A stretch of 27,770 nt of DNA from a virus. Each line of letters starts with the position of its first letter. Positions within the stretch are counted from its first letter, which is position 1. Location of the stretch: positions 1 through 27,770 of the IMG/VR virus record IMGVR_UViG_3300009068_000152; one strand, written 5' to 3'. Positions 13,754-22,530 of this stretch are shown here, piece by piece. The notes beneath the pieces were generated by a model, which was not told the origin of the DNA, searched no databases, and saw nothing but the letters and a program-made list of their open reading frames with translations. The translations under genes were made by a program, and so were the position numbers.

Positions 13754-16700
13754 ATGGCAAACGGTTATCTCGGCAAGATCAGCGCAATCGTCTCGGCGAA
13801 TACGGCCGACTTCGATAGCAAGCTGAGTAAGTCTGCTGCCGAGGTGCGTAAGTTCGCCGGCAGTATGCAGGGCACGCTGACCTCCGCGCAGACGGGGGCG
13901 GGAAATGCCCTTCGTGGCATTTACACAGACGCTCAGAAGGTTGAGCGTGCGTTGCAGGCAGTCGCAACGCAAAAGCTGCGGTTCAAGGGTTTTGATACAT
14001 CGAACCTTGAAGGCGCAGTCACGAAGATGCAGGCCGTCTATTCGGCTACAGAGCAGATCAACAAACCGCTTTCATCTGCCGTAAGGGGTTTCAACAAGTT
14101 GTCGATGGCGGTGCAAGGTGAGTTCAACGCCGCCCTTCAGGTCACTCAGGCGTCAGTCGAGAAACTAAACGCCGAGATTGACAGAACTGCGGGCGACTCC
14201 GCGGCGGATTTCTCAAGGCTTGCGGACAGACTTGCCACCGTCGCCAAGCAAGTAGATGTGACAGCCGCTGCTATGGAGCGGCTTAAAGAGGTCGGCGCGA
14301 TGACATCCGGCCTCGCCACGGGGAAGGAACTTCGATTCCAGAGGCCAGAGCTATCAGCGGAAATGCAGCGGTCGTCGGCGTTGCAGTCGCAGGCTTCGCA
14401 GATGTCTCCAGCGGCAATATCCAGCAACGGAGTAGCTAGCCTTGTTGCCCAGCAGCGGGCGGCAGCACTCGAGACAGAGCGACTCGCCGCAGCCCTGGAG
14501 AACGAAAGCCTCCTCATCAACGGCAACGTCGCTGGTGCCACGGCCGCGTATCAAGCGCAGCTTGCGGTTCAACGGCAGCTAAACGACGAGATTGAGCGAC
14601 GTATTGGTGCCGAGGCAGCGGAGAGCAAGGGCGCAGCGGGCGCAGCCGAAGCAGAGATCGCTTTACTCCAGCGACGTGAGCAGGCGGGGAAATCCGCAGA
14701 GCAAAAAAGGCTCGGAACCGGAGAGTTCCGCAACCTTGACCCAGACTTCGGAACGGCAGACCGGAAGCTGATGTCGCTTCGTTCTACTGTCGCTTCGCTG
14801 CAAGGCGACATGGAGAGGCTGCCGCTTCCGTTGCAGGCAAAGTTTATCCCGATGATCAACCAGGTCAGGGGCGAACTGAAAAAGCTGGACTCAACGTCCA
14901 CGTCTCACGAAATCGAGCAAGCAACGGCCAAGGCCGCTCTTCTTGGAAAAATGCTCCAGCGTGCAGGTCAAGGAGCCAAACTTGGCGGTACTCTCGGCGA
15001 CTCGCTTAACGATGTCGCATTTACTCGCACAGAAAAACAACTCAGCCTGATCCGGGGCAAGCTAATTGACGTGGGCGTAACGGCGCACGGCCCGGTAGCC
15101 ACGGCGTTCAACAACCTATCGAAATACGCAGGAGACGCAGCAAATGAAGGCGTGCTAGGTTTTGGTCGGACTCAAAAACAGATTGACATCTATATCGACA
15201 AGCTCGTTGCGGCGGCGGTCGCTGCCGGCAACCTGACGGTCGCCGAAGGCAAGGCTTTTAAGAAGGGAATCGGAGACGTTAGCCGCGGTGGCGTAGATAA
15301 ATACTCCCTTGCGTTGAATCAAGCCGCATTCGCGGTCGATGACTTCTTGTCGTCCGTCGGCGGTTGGGATCAGAAACTTCGGGCAGTCAGCAATAACGTC
15401 ACGCAGCTTGCTTTCGTGGCCGGTGGCACAAAAGGGCTGTTTATTGGCTTGGGTGCTGTTCTTGCGGGGCAGGCCGCCGTTGGCCTCTATAAGTGGATCA
15501 ACAACGGAAGATCGGCCGAAGATCAGACGAAGGCGTTGAATGACGCCCTCGCTCGCCAGAAGACGCTTGTCGAGGATTTGGCAAAAGCGTTCCGGTCGCT
15601 GGGCGATTCGATGTCGCGAGGCTTGTTCTCAGCAGGCGCGGAGCAAGACCAAGAATTCTCTCGGCAGCTTGACGACATCAAGAAAAAGCAGGAAGAGTCT
15701 GTAAAAAATAGCATCGTAGACCTTGATCCACAGGTCATTAAGGAAAGGGCCGAACAGAGAAAGCTCAAGAGAAAGATCGAAGGCAGCAGCGATGTAGGCG
15801 AAATCGTTGGCCTTCAGACCCAGATGGAGGTGTCTAAGCGGCGAGAGAAGGACGCAGCAGACCGCGTGGCGTCTGCTGCGCCGCCAGATTTGGGTGACGT
15901 TCAAGCCCGCATCAAAAAAGCATTCAGTGAGATGGCAGATGCCATTGAGATGGATGTCAACCAGTTTAACCCCGAGAACCCCGGCGCTGGGGAGGCCGCG
16001 GCAGCCCCGCTCAGAGAGAAGGCAGCAGGGGTCGAACAAGCCGGAAGCGTTAAGGAAGCACGGGATCAGCTTCAAACCACCATCAACGAGCTATCGACTC
16101 AGGTTGAAAGTGGTTTCTTTAACTCGCAGCAAGCCGAAGCGGCAAGACGCCAGATTCAGACTCTGCTTGCAACATTCAGTAGCCTAGAAGCCCCACTCAT
16201 GCGAGAGATCGATGCTCTCGCAAACGAAATCGCCGAAGCCTCCCGTGGCCCGGCCGTAAAGATTAGTCAAGCCCAAGAGGACGTGGCTGACGCTATCAAG
16301 CGAGGTGTTCCCAGTGCGGGTGCGTTCCAGCGCGAGCTTGATTCGTCGGCGAAGAAGCTCAGGGCTGCCTATGACAGGCTTGAGGAGGCTCAGAACGAGG
16401 ACACTCCAGAGAAGAAGCAGGAAAAGGTAAACCAGGCAAACGAAAACATCTTCCGTGTCAATCGGGAGATGGCTGGCCTTGACGCCCGCGCTCGCGAAGT
16501 CCGACTCGGTCGCACGTTTGGCGGCGAGCGGGCCACTTCGGCGCTTTCTGGATTGAGTGGAGAGCGTTTTGCCAACGAACGCACCGGTGCAACAGCAAAG
16601 CTGATTTCGGCCATCGACGCGGAAATTCAAGCTCGCAAAAATCTTGAGGCAGCCACGGCGAAGGGCGTAGACGGAGAAATAAAGGCAGCAGAAGCATCAC

Positions 16701-18106
16701 TTAAGGCCGCGCAGAAAGCATCGGAGGCGACGGCAGCGATGGCCGAAGCCGCCATCGCTCTTGAGGCCGCTATCACCCGTATCCGCAAGATCGGCGACTC
16801 GGCGGTGCAAAAGTCGGAGTCGGGTGCCGACGCAGCCCAGAAGTCATACGAGGACAACCCTTTCCAGGCCGGGGCGATGGAGGCTCGAGACGCTGCCGAG
16901 TCTCGTCTGATCGAAGACCGCGCCCGCGTGGCGAAGGCACAGGCCGACTTGGATAATCGCCGCAACGCAATTAAGTCCTTTCGCAATATGATCGGGATCA
17001 ATACTGAGATAGAGTCAAACACGCAGACAAGGAAAGACCTCGAGGCCAAGGCGGCCATCGGCGGTATAACACCAAAGGAACAGGACGAACTTGCTGCCGC
17101 GACAAAGCGTGACATCGAACTTATACGGCAGCGTGAGCAGCTTGCACAGCGGTTGACAGAGTCTGAGCGGAAGCAACTGGACGCGATCAACAACGGCATC
17201 GCGGCCCGAGAGAAAGAACTTGAAAAGGGTCGCCAGCGCACTGCTGAAGACCCCACTTTTAAGCGAGCAACTGACGCCTTGGGCCAAGTTATGGCCGAAA
17301 GCGAGCGGCAAACGAGCGAAGCAAGGCAGCGCTATATCGAAAATCCGACGCAAAAGAATTTTGACGAATTGAAAACGGCAGAGGCCCAGCTTCTCTACGA
17401 CCGCCAAAGCACGCAAGAGTTGCAGGACAGTTTGGACAACAAACGCAATGAGATTGAGCAGAGTATTCCTGTTGTCAGAGACAGAAAACAAATTGCGGAC
17501 AACGAGACACAATTGGCCGAGCTTGCCCAAATGGAAACGGCGGGTGGTCTGACGAAAGATCAGGTCGATGAGCGAGCCGCCCTTCAAGAAGACAACCGAC
17601 AGAGGCGACTTTGGATAGAGAATAATATGCTGGGCGGCACTGACGACGAACGAGCAGCCATTGACTTTGAAGCAAAGCAGCGAGTCCTTCGCGAGCGTGG
17701 CCGCCGTGGCCGTGAACTCGGGATGACTGAGATAGAGCGGTTCAGAAAGGATTTTGAGGAAAACACTGGGGCAGACATTGGGGCTCGCGGAAGACAGCTA
17801 AGGCAAAAAGGCGAAGACCCCACCAAGTTCCTCCGTCAGGCCATCAGCAACCAGATGGAGCAAGTCGCCCCGATGCTCAAAGGGTTCGAGGAAGAGCGGC
17901 AGAACGCTCTCATTCAGGGCCCATCCCGCAAGGCTCTCCAAGTCTCCGACGTTTCGACGAGTCAAGGAGCCAGCGAACTCACCCGACTTCTCCGAGGCGA
18001 CGATTCGGCGAAGGACGTGAACCTCGCAGAGCTACGGAAGCAGACGCAGAAGTTCGACGCACTCATCGAAATCATCAAACAACAAGTCCCAGGCGTTCTA
18101 CTCTAA
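13754..18106 (+). CDS. Tape measure protein
   Basis: A 1450-residue protein, by far the longest gene, following the chaperones as expected. It is dominated by Ala/Glu/Lys/Gln-rich helices and coiled coil, and it determines tail length and is ejected with DNA. One hydrophobic stretch near residues 555-580 (FVAGGTKGLFIGLGAVLAGQ followed by AAVGLYKW) is the membrane-active segment typical of tape measures. A two-copy internal repeat of about 100 residues is present at 1031-1130 and 1193-1288. I see no lysozyme, transglycosylase or peptidase motif. The rule of thumb of about 1.5 angstrom per residue would predict a tail near 200 nm. Confidence 0.93.
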   Translation: MANGYLGKISAIVSANTADFDSKLSKSAAEVRKFAGSMQGTLTSAQTGAGNALRGIYTDAQKVERALQAVATQKLRFKGFDTSNLEGAVTKMQAVYSATEQINKPLSSAVRGFNKLSMAVQGEFNAALQVTQASVEKLNAEIDRTAGDSAADFSRLADRLATVAKQVDVTAAAMERLKEVGAMTSGLATGKELRFQRPELSAEMQRSSALQSQASQMSPAAISSNGVASLVAQQRAAALETERLAAALENESLLINGNVAGATAAYQAQLAVQRQLNDEIERRIGAEAAESKGAAGAAEAEIALLQRREQAGKSAEQKRLGTGEFRNLDPDFGTADRKLMSLRSTVASLQGDMERLPLPLQAKFIPMINQVRGELKKLDSTSTSHEIEQATAKAALLGKMLQRAGQGAKLGGTLGDSLNDVAFTRTEKQLSLIRGKLIDVGVTAHGPVATAFNNLSKYAGDAANEGVLGFGRTQKQIDIYIDKLVAAAVAAGNLTVAEGKAFKKGIGDVSRGGVDKYSLALNQAAFAVDDFLSSVGGWDQKLRAVSNNVTQLAFVAGGTKGLFIGLGAVLAGQAAVGLYKWINNGRSAEDQTKALNDALARQKTLVEDLAKAFRSLGDSMSRGLFSAGAEQDQEFSRQLDDIKKKQEESVKNSIVDLDPQVIKERAEQRKLKRKIEGSSDVGEIVGLQTQMEVSKRREKDAADRVASAAPPDLGDVQARIKKAFSEMADAIEMDVNQFNPENPGAGEAAAAPLREKAAGVEQAGSVKEARDQLQTTINELSTQVESGFFNSQQAEAARRQIQTLLATFSSLEAPLMREIDALANEIAEASRGPAVKISQAQEDVADAIKRGVPSAGAFQRELDSSAKKLRAAYDRLEEAQNEDTPEKKQEKVNQANENIFRVNREMAGLDARAREVRLGRTFGGERATSALSGLSGERFANERTGATAKLISAIDAEIQARKNLEAATAKGVDGEIKAAEASLKAAQKASEATAAMAEAAIALEAAITRIRKIGDSAVQKSESGADAAQKSYEDNPFQAGAMEARDAAESRLIEDRARVAKAQADLDNRRNAIKSFRNMIGINTEIESNTQTRKDLEAKAAIGGITPKEQDELAAATKRDIELIRQREQLAQRLTESERKQLDAINNGIAAREKELEKGRQRTAEDPTFKRATDALGQVMAESERQTSEARQRYIENPTQKNFDELKTAEAQLLYDRQSTQELQDSLDNKRNEIEQSIPVVRDRKQIADNETQLAELAQMETAGGLTKDQVDERAALQEDNRQRRLWIENNMLGGTDDERAAIDFEAKQRVLRERGRRGRELGMTEIERFRKDFEENTGADIGARGRQLRQKGEDPTKFLRQAISNQMEQVAPMLKGFEEERQNALIQGPSRKALQVSDVSTSQGASELTRLLRGDDSAKDVNLAELRKQTQKFDALIEIIKQQVPGVLL
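16844..17617 (+). repeat. Internal duplication in the tape measure
   Basis: Copy A (16844-17143) and copy B (17330-17617) encode matching segments: SYEDNPFQ against RYIENPTQ, DLDNRRNAI against SLDNKRNEI, AAIGGITPKEQDELAA against METAGGLTKDQVDERAA, and IELIRQREQ against DNRQRRLWI. The starts are 486 nt (162 residues) apart. The DNA has diverged, so this is an old duplication. Changes in copy number of such units would alter tail length in fixed steps. Confidence 0.7.
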
Positions 18107-18109
18107 ATC

Positions 18110-19210
18110 ATGCCAAAGCTTGTATCAGAACTCGCGCAGGGCAATGCCTTCGGTCTTAGCTCCGATGGCGGCGGCGAGGCTTACAAAGCCACCCGCAAGT
18201 GGAAGGTTCTCCTTAACACGCCGAGCGAGAACTGGGATATCTTCGCTGCGGTCGGCGTGAACATCGGCGACCTGTACAGCAATGCCAATCCGATCCCGTG
18301 CGTGAGCGTTGAGGCCGTCCACGACGGCGAAGACCGGATGCTGTGCATCGTCACGGCTGAATACCGCTCAACCCCCAGCGCAGCGCCAGGTGCAGCAGAC
18401 CCGAAGTCGCAGGAACCGACGGTTCGACCGGCGATGTATTCGATGACAACGTCGCTGACGGAGATCGCGGCGTGGGGAGGCAAAGTCGTCACGGGCGGGT
18501 CTTCTGGGGCGATGGTGCCTGCGGTAAATCCAGCAGGCGATATGGTCGATGGGATTACTCGACTCGAACCCGTCGTCACAATCAACATTGATCAGTATTC
18601 GTCAACTGATATGAGCAACTACCTGGGGTACTGCGGATATGTCAACCAGTCTTCATTCACATTCAGCGGCCTCTCCATCGGCACCCACTGCTGTATGCTC
18701 CAGAGCATCTCATCATCGCCGGTCGTTGAGCAGTTCGGCGGCGTGACGTTTCGTGGTTTTAAGGTGACATTTAGCTTCGCCGTCCGCTCGCACTGGGCTT
18801 TTACTCGAGACGGTTTTCAAGCCATTGGCTGGGACATCGCCGTTCCACTAACTGGATTCAATATCATCAATAGTGGACTAGGGACAAGCGGCGTAGACCA
18901 AAAAGCACTTGTACTCGAGCATGACGACAACGGTCGCGTGAAGATGAATGGCAACGCCCCGGCGGCCCTGGCGACGGGAGCAACTGGAAAAGTGAGGGCT
19001 ATGGTGACGGTGGCGGCAACTGGCAGTGCCGTGGGCGGCTATACCCAAATACCGTGCGCTCAACCAATTCCTCTGAACGACAATGGCACACCTCGAGACA
19101 CGACGGTGTATGGCTTAACGGAGAAGGTGCTCATTAACCGCATCTGCCTTCAACCCGAAATGCCTTTCGGCAATAACTTCTCAGCCTTCGGCCTTCGCTG
19201 GTATACATAA
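18110..19210 (+). CDS. Unrecognised protein, probable distal tail component
   Basis: A 366-residue protein whose ATG lies 3 nt after the tape-measure stop. I do not recognise a family. It is soluble-looking and beta-rich, with an N-terminal AYKATRKWKVLLNTPSENWD, a central VTINIDQYSSTDMSNYLGYCGYVN stretch and repeated short aromatic and Gly-rich strands, and ends GNNFSAFGLRWYT. In siphoviruses the genes after the tape measure encode the distal tail and tail-tip proteins, so a tail-tip hub role is the most likely inference. No enzyme motif is visible. Confidence 0.7.
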   Translation: MPKLVSELAQGNAFGLSSDGGGEAYKATRKWKVLLNTPSENWDIFAAVGVNIGDLYSNANPIPCVSVEAVHDGEDRMLCIVTAEYRSTPSAAPGAADPKSQEPTVRPAMYSMTTSLTEIAAWGGKVVTGGSSGAMVPAVNPAGDMVDGITRLEPVVTINIDQYSSTDMSNYLGYCGYVNQSSFTFSGLSIGTHCCMLQSISSSPVVEQFGGVTFRGFKVTFSFAVRSHWAFTRDGFQAIGWDIAVPLTGFNIINSGLGTSGVDQKALVLEHDDNGRVKMNGNAPAALATGATGKVRAMVTVAATGSAVGGYTQIPCAQPIPLNDNGTPRDTTVYGLTEKVLINRICLQPEMPFGNNFSAFGLRWYT

Positions 19211-19230
19211 AAGACCACTGAATAAGAGTA

Positions 19231-19662
19231 ATGGCAGAAAACGGCAAATACCTGATCGGTCAGAGCCTCCGCGAAAAGCTGAAAAGCACAATCGCGAAGG
19301 TCGATGCGCTCTCGCCGGGCGCGCCGGTTACTCGCATAGAGACGGCTCATCAAGGGATGCCTGCGTTTAACCCAAAGACCTTCCGCGTCTGCACCTTCAC
19401 TGGCACATGGGCGATTGACACCGCAAAGACCGTGACGTTCCGCGGTGTGACGACCACGCCGAATACGGTCAGCGTGACGAATCTCGTCTGCGGCCTTGCG
19501 CCGACTGGGTCGTGCGACATTAGCGTGGCGAAGGAAGGGACGGCGTGGTATCTGATCCAGCCCAACCTGACGCAGCAGCCTGGGTATTCGGCCAGCGGGA
19601 CTCAGGTTCTCACTATCGTAAACGGCTCGCTCAAATGGATCGGCACCACTGCGTGCGCATAG
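19231..19662 (+). CDS. Unrecognised small structural protein
   Basis: A 143-residue protein with a short purine-rich AAGAG before ATG 19231. A helical N-terminus (MAENGKYLIGQSLREKLKST) is followed by a beta-rich body: RIETAHQGMPAFNPKTFRV, FTGTWAIDTAKTVTFRG, TGSCDISVAKEGTAWYLIQP, and a final TIVNGSLKWIGTTACA. The helix-then-beta layout is common in small phage adhesion and tip proteins. I cannot assign a family; tail-tip location is inferred from the neighbours. Confidence 0.65.
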   Translation: MAENGKYLIGQSLREKLKSTIAKVDALSPGAPVTRIETAHQGMPAFNPKTFRVCTFTGTWAIDTAKTVTFRGVTTTPNTVSVTNLVCGLAPTGSCDISVAKEGTAWYLIQPNLTQQPGYSASGTQVLTIVNGSLKWIGTTACA

Positions 19663-19666
19663 CATA

Positions 19667-20689
19667 ATGCCACTCGCCACAAAAAACGGATCGCTCATTA
19701 TCAAGAGCGGCAGCATTGCGGAGAACTGCAACTGCTGCTCAAACTCTTGCCCGAGAACAAGCAAGCCAGACTCCGTCACTGTCGTGCTATCATCAACGAT
19801 GACAGACAGGATTGTAGAGACGGTCACCACGACAAGATATTTCAATCAGAACGGCGCTCAAAGCTATCAAAGCAACAGGCAAACTGTTTGTTTGCTTGGT
19901 GCCATATCGGGAACATATAGCCTCACGCGCGTTCCAGAGTTGGACTATGAAGTCATTGATGGCGGAGTTGTCAGCAGCCACTCAATCTACTCATATAAAG
20001 ACAGCCGCATTGCACTATCAATTGTTGTGACAACAGGCGACTACGGGCTGCCATACAACGGCGGATCACCAGAAATACGTTGGCGGCTGTTTGTATTTCT
20101 TACCAACGTGAGGGATGTTCAGCAGCGCGTGAATCTTTTTCTGAACACACTTCAGCCTACCGAACCTCTCAAAACGTGGACAGCTGCGGAAATCCTAAGT
20201 AGCGGCGCTGGTCAGTGGCAAGCTGATCCAATCATCACTCAGATTGCAGCGATAAGCCTGACACAGACATGCGCCAGAGACGTAGTGAATACCTATGGAG
20301 TGTGGAGCGGAAGTGGAAATCCGTTCAGCGCAGAAAGGTTTCTTTCGTATCCTTCTGTGCAGGCGGTTCTGCCATCTGTAGCTATTACCGGACAAAGCTC
20401 GCACACCATATCCATTTCTGGTAGTGACCTGCTTGTCTGGGATTATTTCCAACCCGCTTTTCCTATTGAAGTAACAGGTACTTACCAAAAGCCTGGGCTG
20501 TATGTAGATTATGACGATATATCGCTTGTTTACTACGATGCATTCGGAAGATTGTTTTATGTTTTCCGAAACGATAGCCAGCAGGCTACTTACCAAGGGC
20601 AAACGTCAGGATCAACAATTCCTTTCCATATAAAAATTGAATCTATTAGGTACGTTTACAGCACAAGCGTTACGGACTTACCGCTATGA
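19667..20689 (+). CDS. Unrecognised beta-rich protein in AT-richer DNA with an N-terminal Cys cluster
   Basis: A 340-residue protein starting 4 nt after the previous stop. The N-terminus reads LATKNGSLIIKSGSIAENCNCC and then SNSC, a tight cysteine cluster that could bind metal or form disulfides. The rest is Ser/Thr/Tyr-rich strand-like sequence with no family I know. Third positions are often A or T (TTT, TAT, AAT, ATA codons), which contrasts with the strong G/C preference of neighbouring genes, suggesting separate acquisition, as for host-range genes. A tail-tip or receptor-contact role is plausible but unproven. Confidence 0.7.
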   Translation: MPLATKNGSLIIKSGSIAENCNCCSNSCPRTSKPDSVTVVLSSTMTDRIVETVTTTRYFNQNGAQSYQSNRQTVCLLGAISGTYSLTRVPELDYEVIDGGVVSSHSIYSYKDSRIALSIVVTTGDYGLPYNGGSPEIRWRLFVFLTNVRDVQQRVNLFLNTLQPTEPLKTWTAAEILSSGAGQWQADPIITQIAAISLTQTCARDVVNTYGVWSGSGNPFSAERFLSYPSVQAVLPSVAITGQSSHTISISGSDLLVWDYFQPAFPIEVTGTYQKPGLYVDYDDISLVYYDAFGRLFYVFRNDSQQATYQGQTSGSTIPFHIKIESIRYVYSTSVTDLPL

Positions 20690-20988
20690 CTTGGTTTTCA
20701 AGCATGATTCAGTACAACGTGCAGCATTGCTTGCCTGGAACAGAACTAAAAAAGCTACTGGGACGCATTGGAATTACCAGCACGCCCGACTGCTCGTGCA
20801 ACAGTGTCGCACGCAAGATGGACGCATGGGGGCCAGACGAGTGCGAGAAGCCAGAACGTATAGCCGAGGTGGTTGCCGTCATGCGAGCGGAGGCCGAGGC
20901 TCGAGGTCTTCCGTTCCTCGACGTTGCCGGTCGCTTTCTGATTCGCCGTGCTATCAAGAATGCACGCAAAAACACGATTGACCGCTAA
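20686..20988 (+). CDS. Small Cys-containing protein, possible zinc-binding
   Basis: A 100-residue protein with an ATGA overlap with the preceding stop. It has PGTELKKLLGRIGITSTPDC, then CSC at 36-38 and WGPDEC with C53; C15 lies further upstream. The second half is helical: IAEVVAVMRAEAEARGLPFL, then AGRFLIRRAIKNARK with a basic end. The pattern with CxC and a later Cys around a MDAWG segment resembles small conserved phage proteins that I cannot name. Metal binding is inferred from Cys spacing. It is the last gene before motif copy 5. Confidence 0.7.
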   Translation: MTWFSSMIQYNVQHCLPGTELKKLLGRIGITSTPDCSCNSVARKMDAWGPDECEKPERIAEVVAVMRAEAEARGLPFLDVAGRFLIRRAIKNARKNTIDR

Positions 20989-21009
20989 AGCCTACTGAGC
21001 CACACTAAT
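20988..21009 (+). promoter_or_regulatory. Promoter-like bipartite motif, copy 5 (enzyme island)
   Basis: AAGCCTAC (20988-20995), five bases, then CACACTAAT (21001-21009), with ATG 3 nt later at 21013. Against copy 1 the whole stretch to the start codon matches well, including CTACTG, ACTA and the identical ATG spacing. It is the most diverged copy in the first box (two changes). There is no Shine-Dalgarno. It would drive the four genes up to the deoxynucleotide kinase. Function is inferred. Confidence 0.5.
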
Positions 21010-21012
21010 GCT

Positions 21013-21228
21013 ATGGGAAAAACCCCCACGCCCAAGGATTTCTACTCCGACGACGACGACGACGATCTCGTCGAGGGCGGCGGCATCCCCGATGACGACG
21101 GCATGATCTACCTAAAGGACAAGCATGGACACGCTGACCGAGGAGATTCTGTTAAGCGCAAAGCCGACCCCAAAGCCGCAAAGTTGGTTCGACGTTCTTT
21201 CAAGCGACCACCAAAGCGCAATCCTTGA
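21013..21228 (+). CDS. Small bipolar protein: acidic N-terminus, basic C-terminus
   Basis: A 71-residue protein with MGKTPTPKDFYS, then six consecutive Asp, an EGGGIPDDDGMIYL stretch and a strongly basic end (KRKADPKAAKLVRRSFKRPP). I do not recognise it. The ATG is placed exactly as in the leaderless HNH gene relative to the promoter-like motif, which supports it as real. Its last 104 nt overlap the next gene in another frame, so the basic tail may be shaped partly by the overlapping gene. A nucleic-acid mimic or binding role is speculation. Confidence 0.55.
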   Translation: MGKTPTPKDFYSDDDDDDLVEGGGIPDDDGMIYLKDKHGHADRGDSVKRKADPKAAKLVRRSFKRPPKRNP

Positions 21229-21373
21229 TGTTCGTCGGCAGTGGCGGCAGACCGCCGAGGCCAGCGGCATCTCAGCCGCGCAGATGGCGAAGACAATCGT
21301 CGCCAAGCTCGTTGACCGCGGCTACAAGATAAACGGCTACAGAAAGGTTCAACGATGGCTGACGCAGGGCTAA
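21125..21373 (+). CDS. Small unrecognised protein, possible helix-turn-helix
   Basis: An 82-residue protein starting at ATG 21125, with AAAGGA 5 nt upstream, inside the previous gene. The body SWFDVLSSDHQSAILDVRRQ, then W, and the segment SAAQMAKTIVAKLVDRGYKI with GYRKVQRWLTQG look like a small helical domain; the last segment could be a helix-turn-helix recognition helix (VQRWL). It resembles small phage proteins of unknown function encoded before phosphoesterases, from memory. It overlaps the phosphoesterase start by 19 nt. Which of the two overlapping small genes is the more important cannot be told. Confidence 0.65.
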   Translation: MDTLTEEILLSAKPTPKPQSWFDVLSSDHQSAILDVRRQWRQTAEASGISAAQMAKTIVAKLVDRGYKINGYRKVQRWLTQG

Positions 21374-22530
21374 CCGGCGACATCATGTCGTCGGCGGCAG
21401 CGGCGGCAACGCCAAAGCCCGCCCCCGACGCCGAACAGGTGACGCAGCGGCGTGATGGCGAGGTGCTCGAGGCCCGCTCCACCAGCCGCCGAATCAAGAC
21501 GGTTGACGATCTGCTCGCCCATATCGAAGCGGACATGACCCGCTATGAGATCGCCTCATCTGAAGCGACTGTGTGGCAAGTGGCGACCGCCGGAAGCGAC
21601 GGCGAGCCGACGGTCACCGACCTCCACCGGGTCTGGGTGCGTCTCAAGCCAAAGGCTGGGCCGGGAATCAAAGAGGCCGTCGAGGCCATGATCGCGGCAG
21701 CCAATCTGCCCCGCATCAAGCACAAGCCCATCAAGCCAAAGGCCCGCGGTGACCTCTGGCAAGTGCTGGTGGTGGCGGACTGTCATTTTGGAAAATATGC
21801 CTGGGGCAAATCGACAGGCCACGACGACTACGATCTGTCGATAGCCGAGCGGATGGTCGGCGATGCCGGCCGGTCGCTCATCGAAATCGGCGACACCTAC
21901 GCCCCCGCCCGCAGGACGATCTTGTTCCTCGGCGACCTCTTCAACTCCGACGGGCCGTCTGGAGCGACGACCGCAGGGACGCCGCAGGACAACGACGGCC
22001 GGCTCCAGAAGATGATCCAAGTAGGGTGCGACACGCTCTTGGGGATCGTCGAGCGGTCATCCGACACCGCCCAGACCGACGTGGTCGTTGTGAACGGCAA
22101 TCACGACGAGACGCTCACTTGGGCATGGTTGAGAATCCTGCAAGAGCGGTTCCGCAACAGCGGCAGGGTCGCCATCTCACAGAACTACACCCGCCGGCAG
22201 TATGTGACCTACGGCAATAACTTGATCGGCGCGGCCCACGGCGACAAAGCGAAAAAGCGTCTGCCGCAGCTTATGGCGATGGAGGCCGCCGCCGATTGGT
22301 CGCGGTGCTGGTATCGCGAGTTCCACACGGGGCATCTGCACTCTCAAGCCGCCGAGCGTTCGATTGAGACACAGGATTCTGTGGTGCTTAGAACCTCGCC
22401 CTCGCTCACGCCCCCCGATGAATGGCACGCAGGCCAAGGGTACGTTTGCGCGAGGCAGTGCATGGAGACGTTCATCTACTTGCCCGAGGGCGGCCTGACC
22501 GCAATGCACATCGCGGGGCCGTCCAAATGA
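21355..22530 (+). CDS. Calcineurin-like metallophosphoesterase
   Basis: A 391-residue protein. Metallophosphatase motifs appear in order: ADCHFG (D142, H144), LGDLFNSD (G193-D194), GNHDE (N249, H250, D251), AAHGD (H295) and GHLHS (H327, H329), so the two-metal site is complete. An N-terminal region of about 130 residues, with a low-complexity Ala/Pro start, a TVDDLLAHIEADMTRYEIAS segment and a VTDLHRVWVRLKPK segment, may be a helical DNA- or partner-binding domain. The substrate is unknown; phage relatives may act on nucleic acids or signalling nucleotides. It overlaps the next gene by 4 nt (ATGA). An alternative ATG exists at 21385. Confidence 0.88.
   Translation: MADAGLTGDIMSSAAAAATPKPAPDAEQVTQRRDGEVLEARSTSRRIKTVDDLLAHIEADMTRYEIASSEATVWQVATAGSDGEPTVTDLHRVWVRLKPKAGPGIKEAVEAMIAAANLPRIKHKPIKPKARGDLWQVLVVADCHFGKYAWGKSTGHDDYDLSIAERMVGDAGRSLIEIGDTYAPARRTILFLGDLFNSDGPSGATTAGTPQDNDGRLQKMIQVGCDTLLGIVERSSDTAQTDVVVVNGNHDETLTWAWLRILQERFRNSGRVAISQNYTRRQYVTYGNNLIGAAHGDKAKKRLPQLMAMEAAADWSRCWYREFHTGHLHSQAAERSIETQDSVVLRTSPSLTPPDEWHAGQGYVCARQCMETFIYLPEGGLTAMHIAGPSK

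Noticed and set aside
22422-22526. Extended start for the dNMP kinase at 22422
   Set aside because: The extra 35 residues lie within the phosphoesterase gene and are Arg-rich shadow sequence; ATG 22527 forms a standard ATGA overlap and directly precedes the P-loop region.
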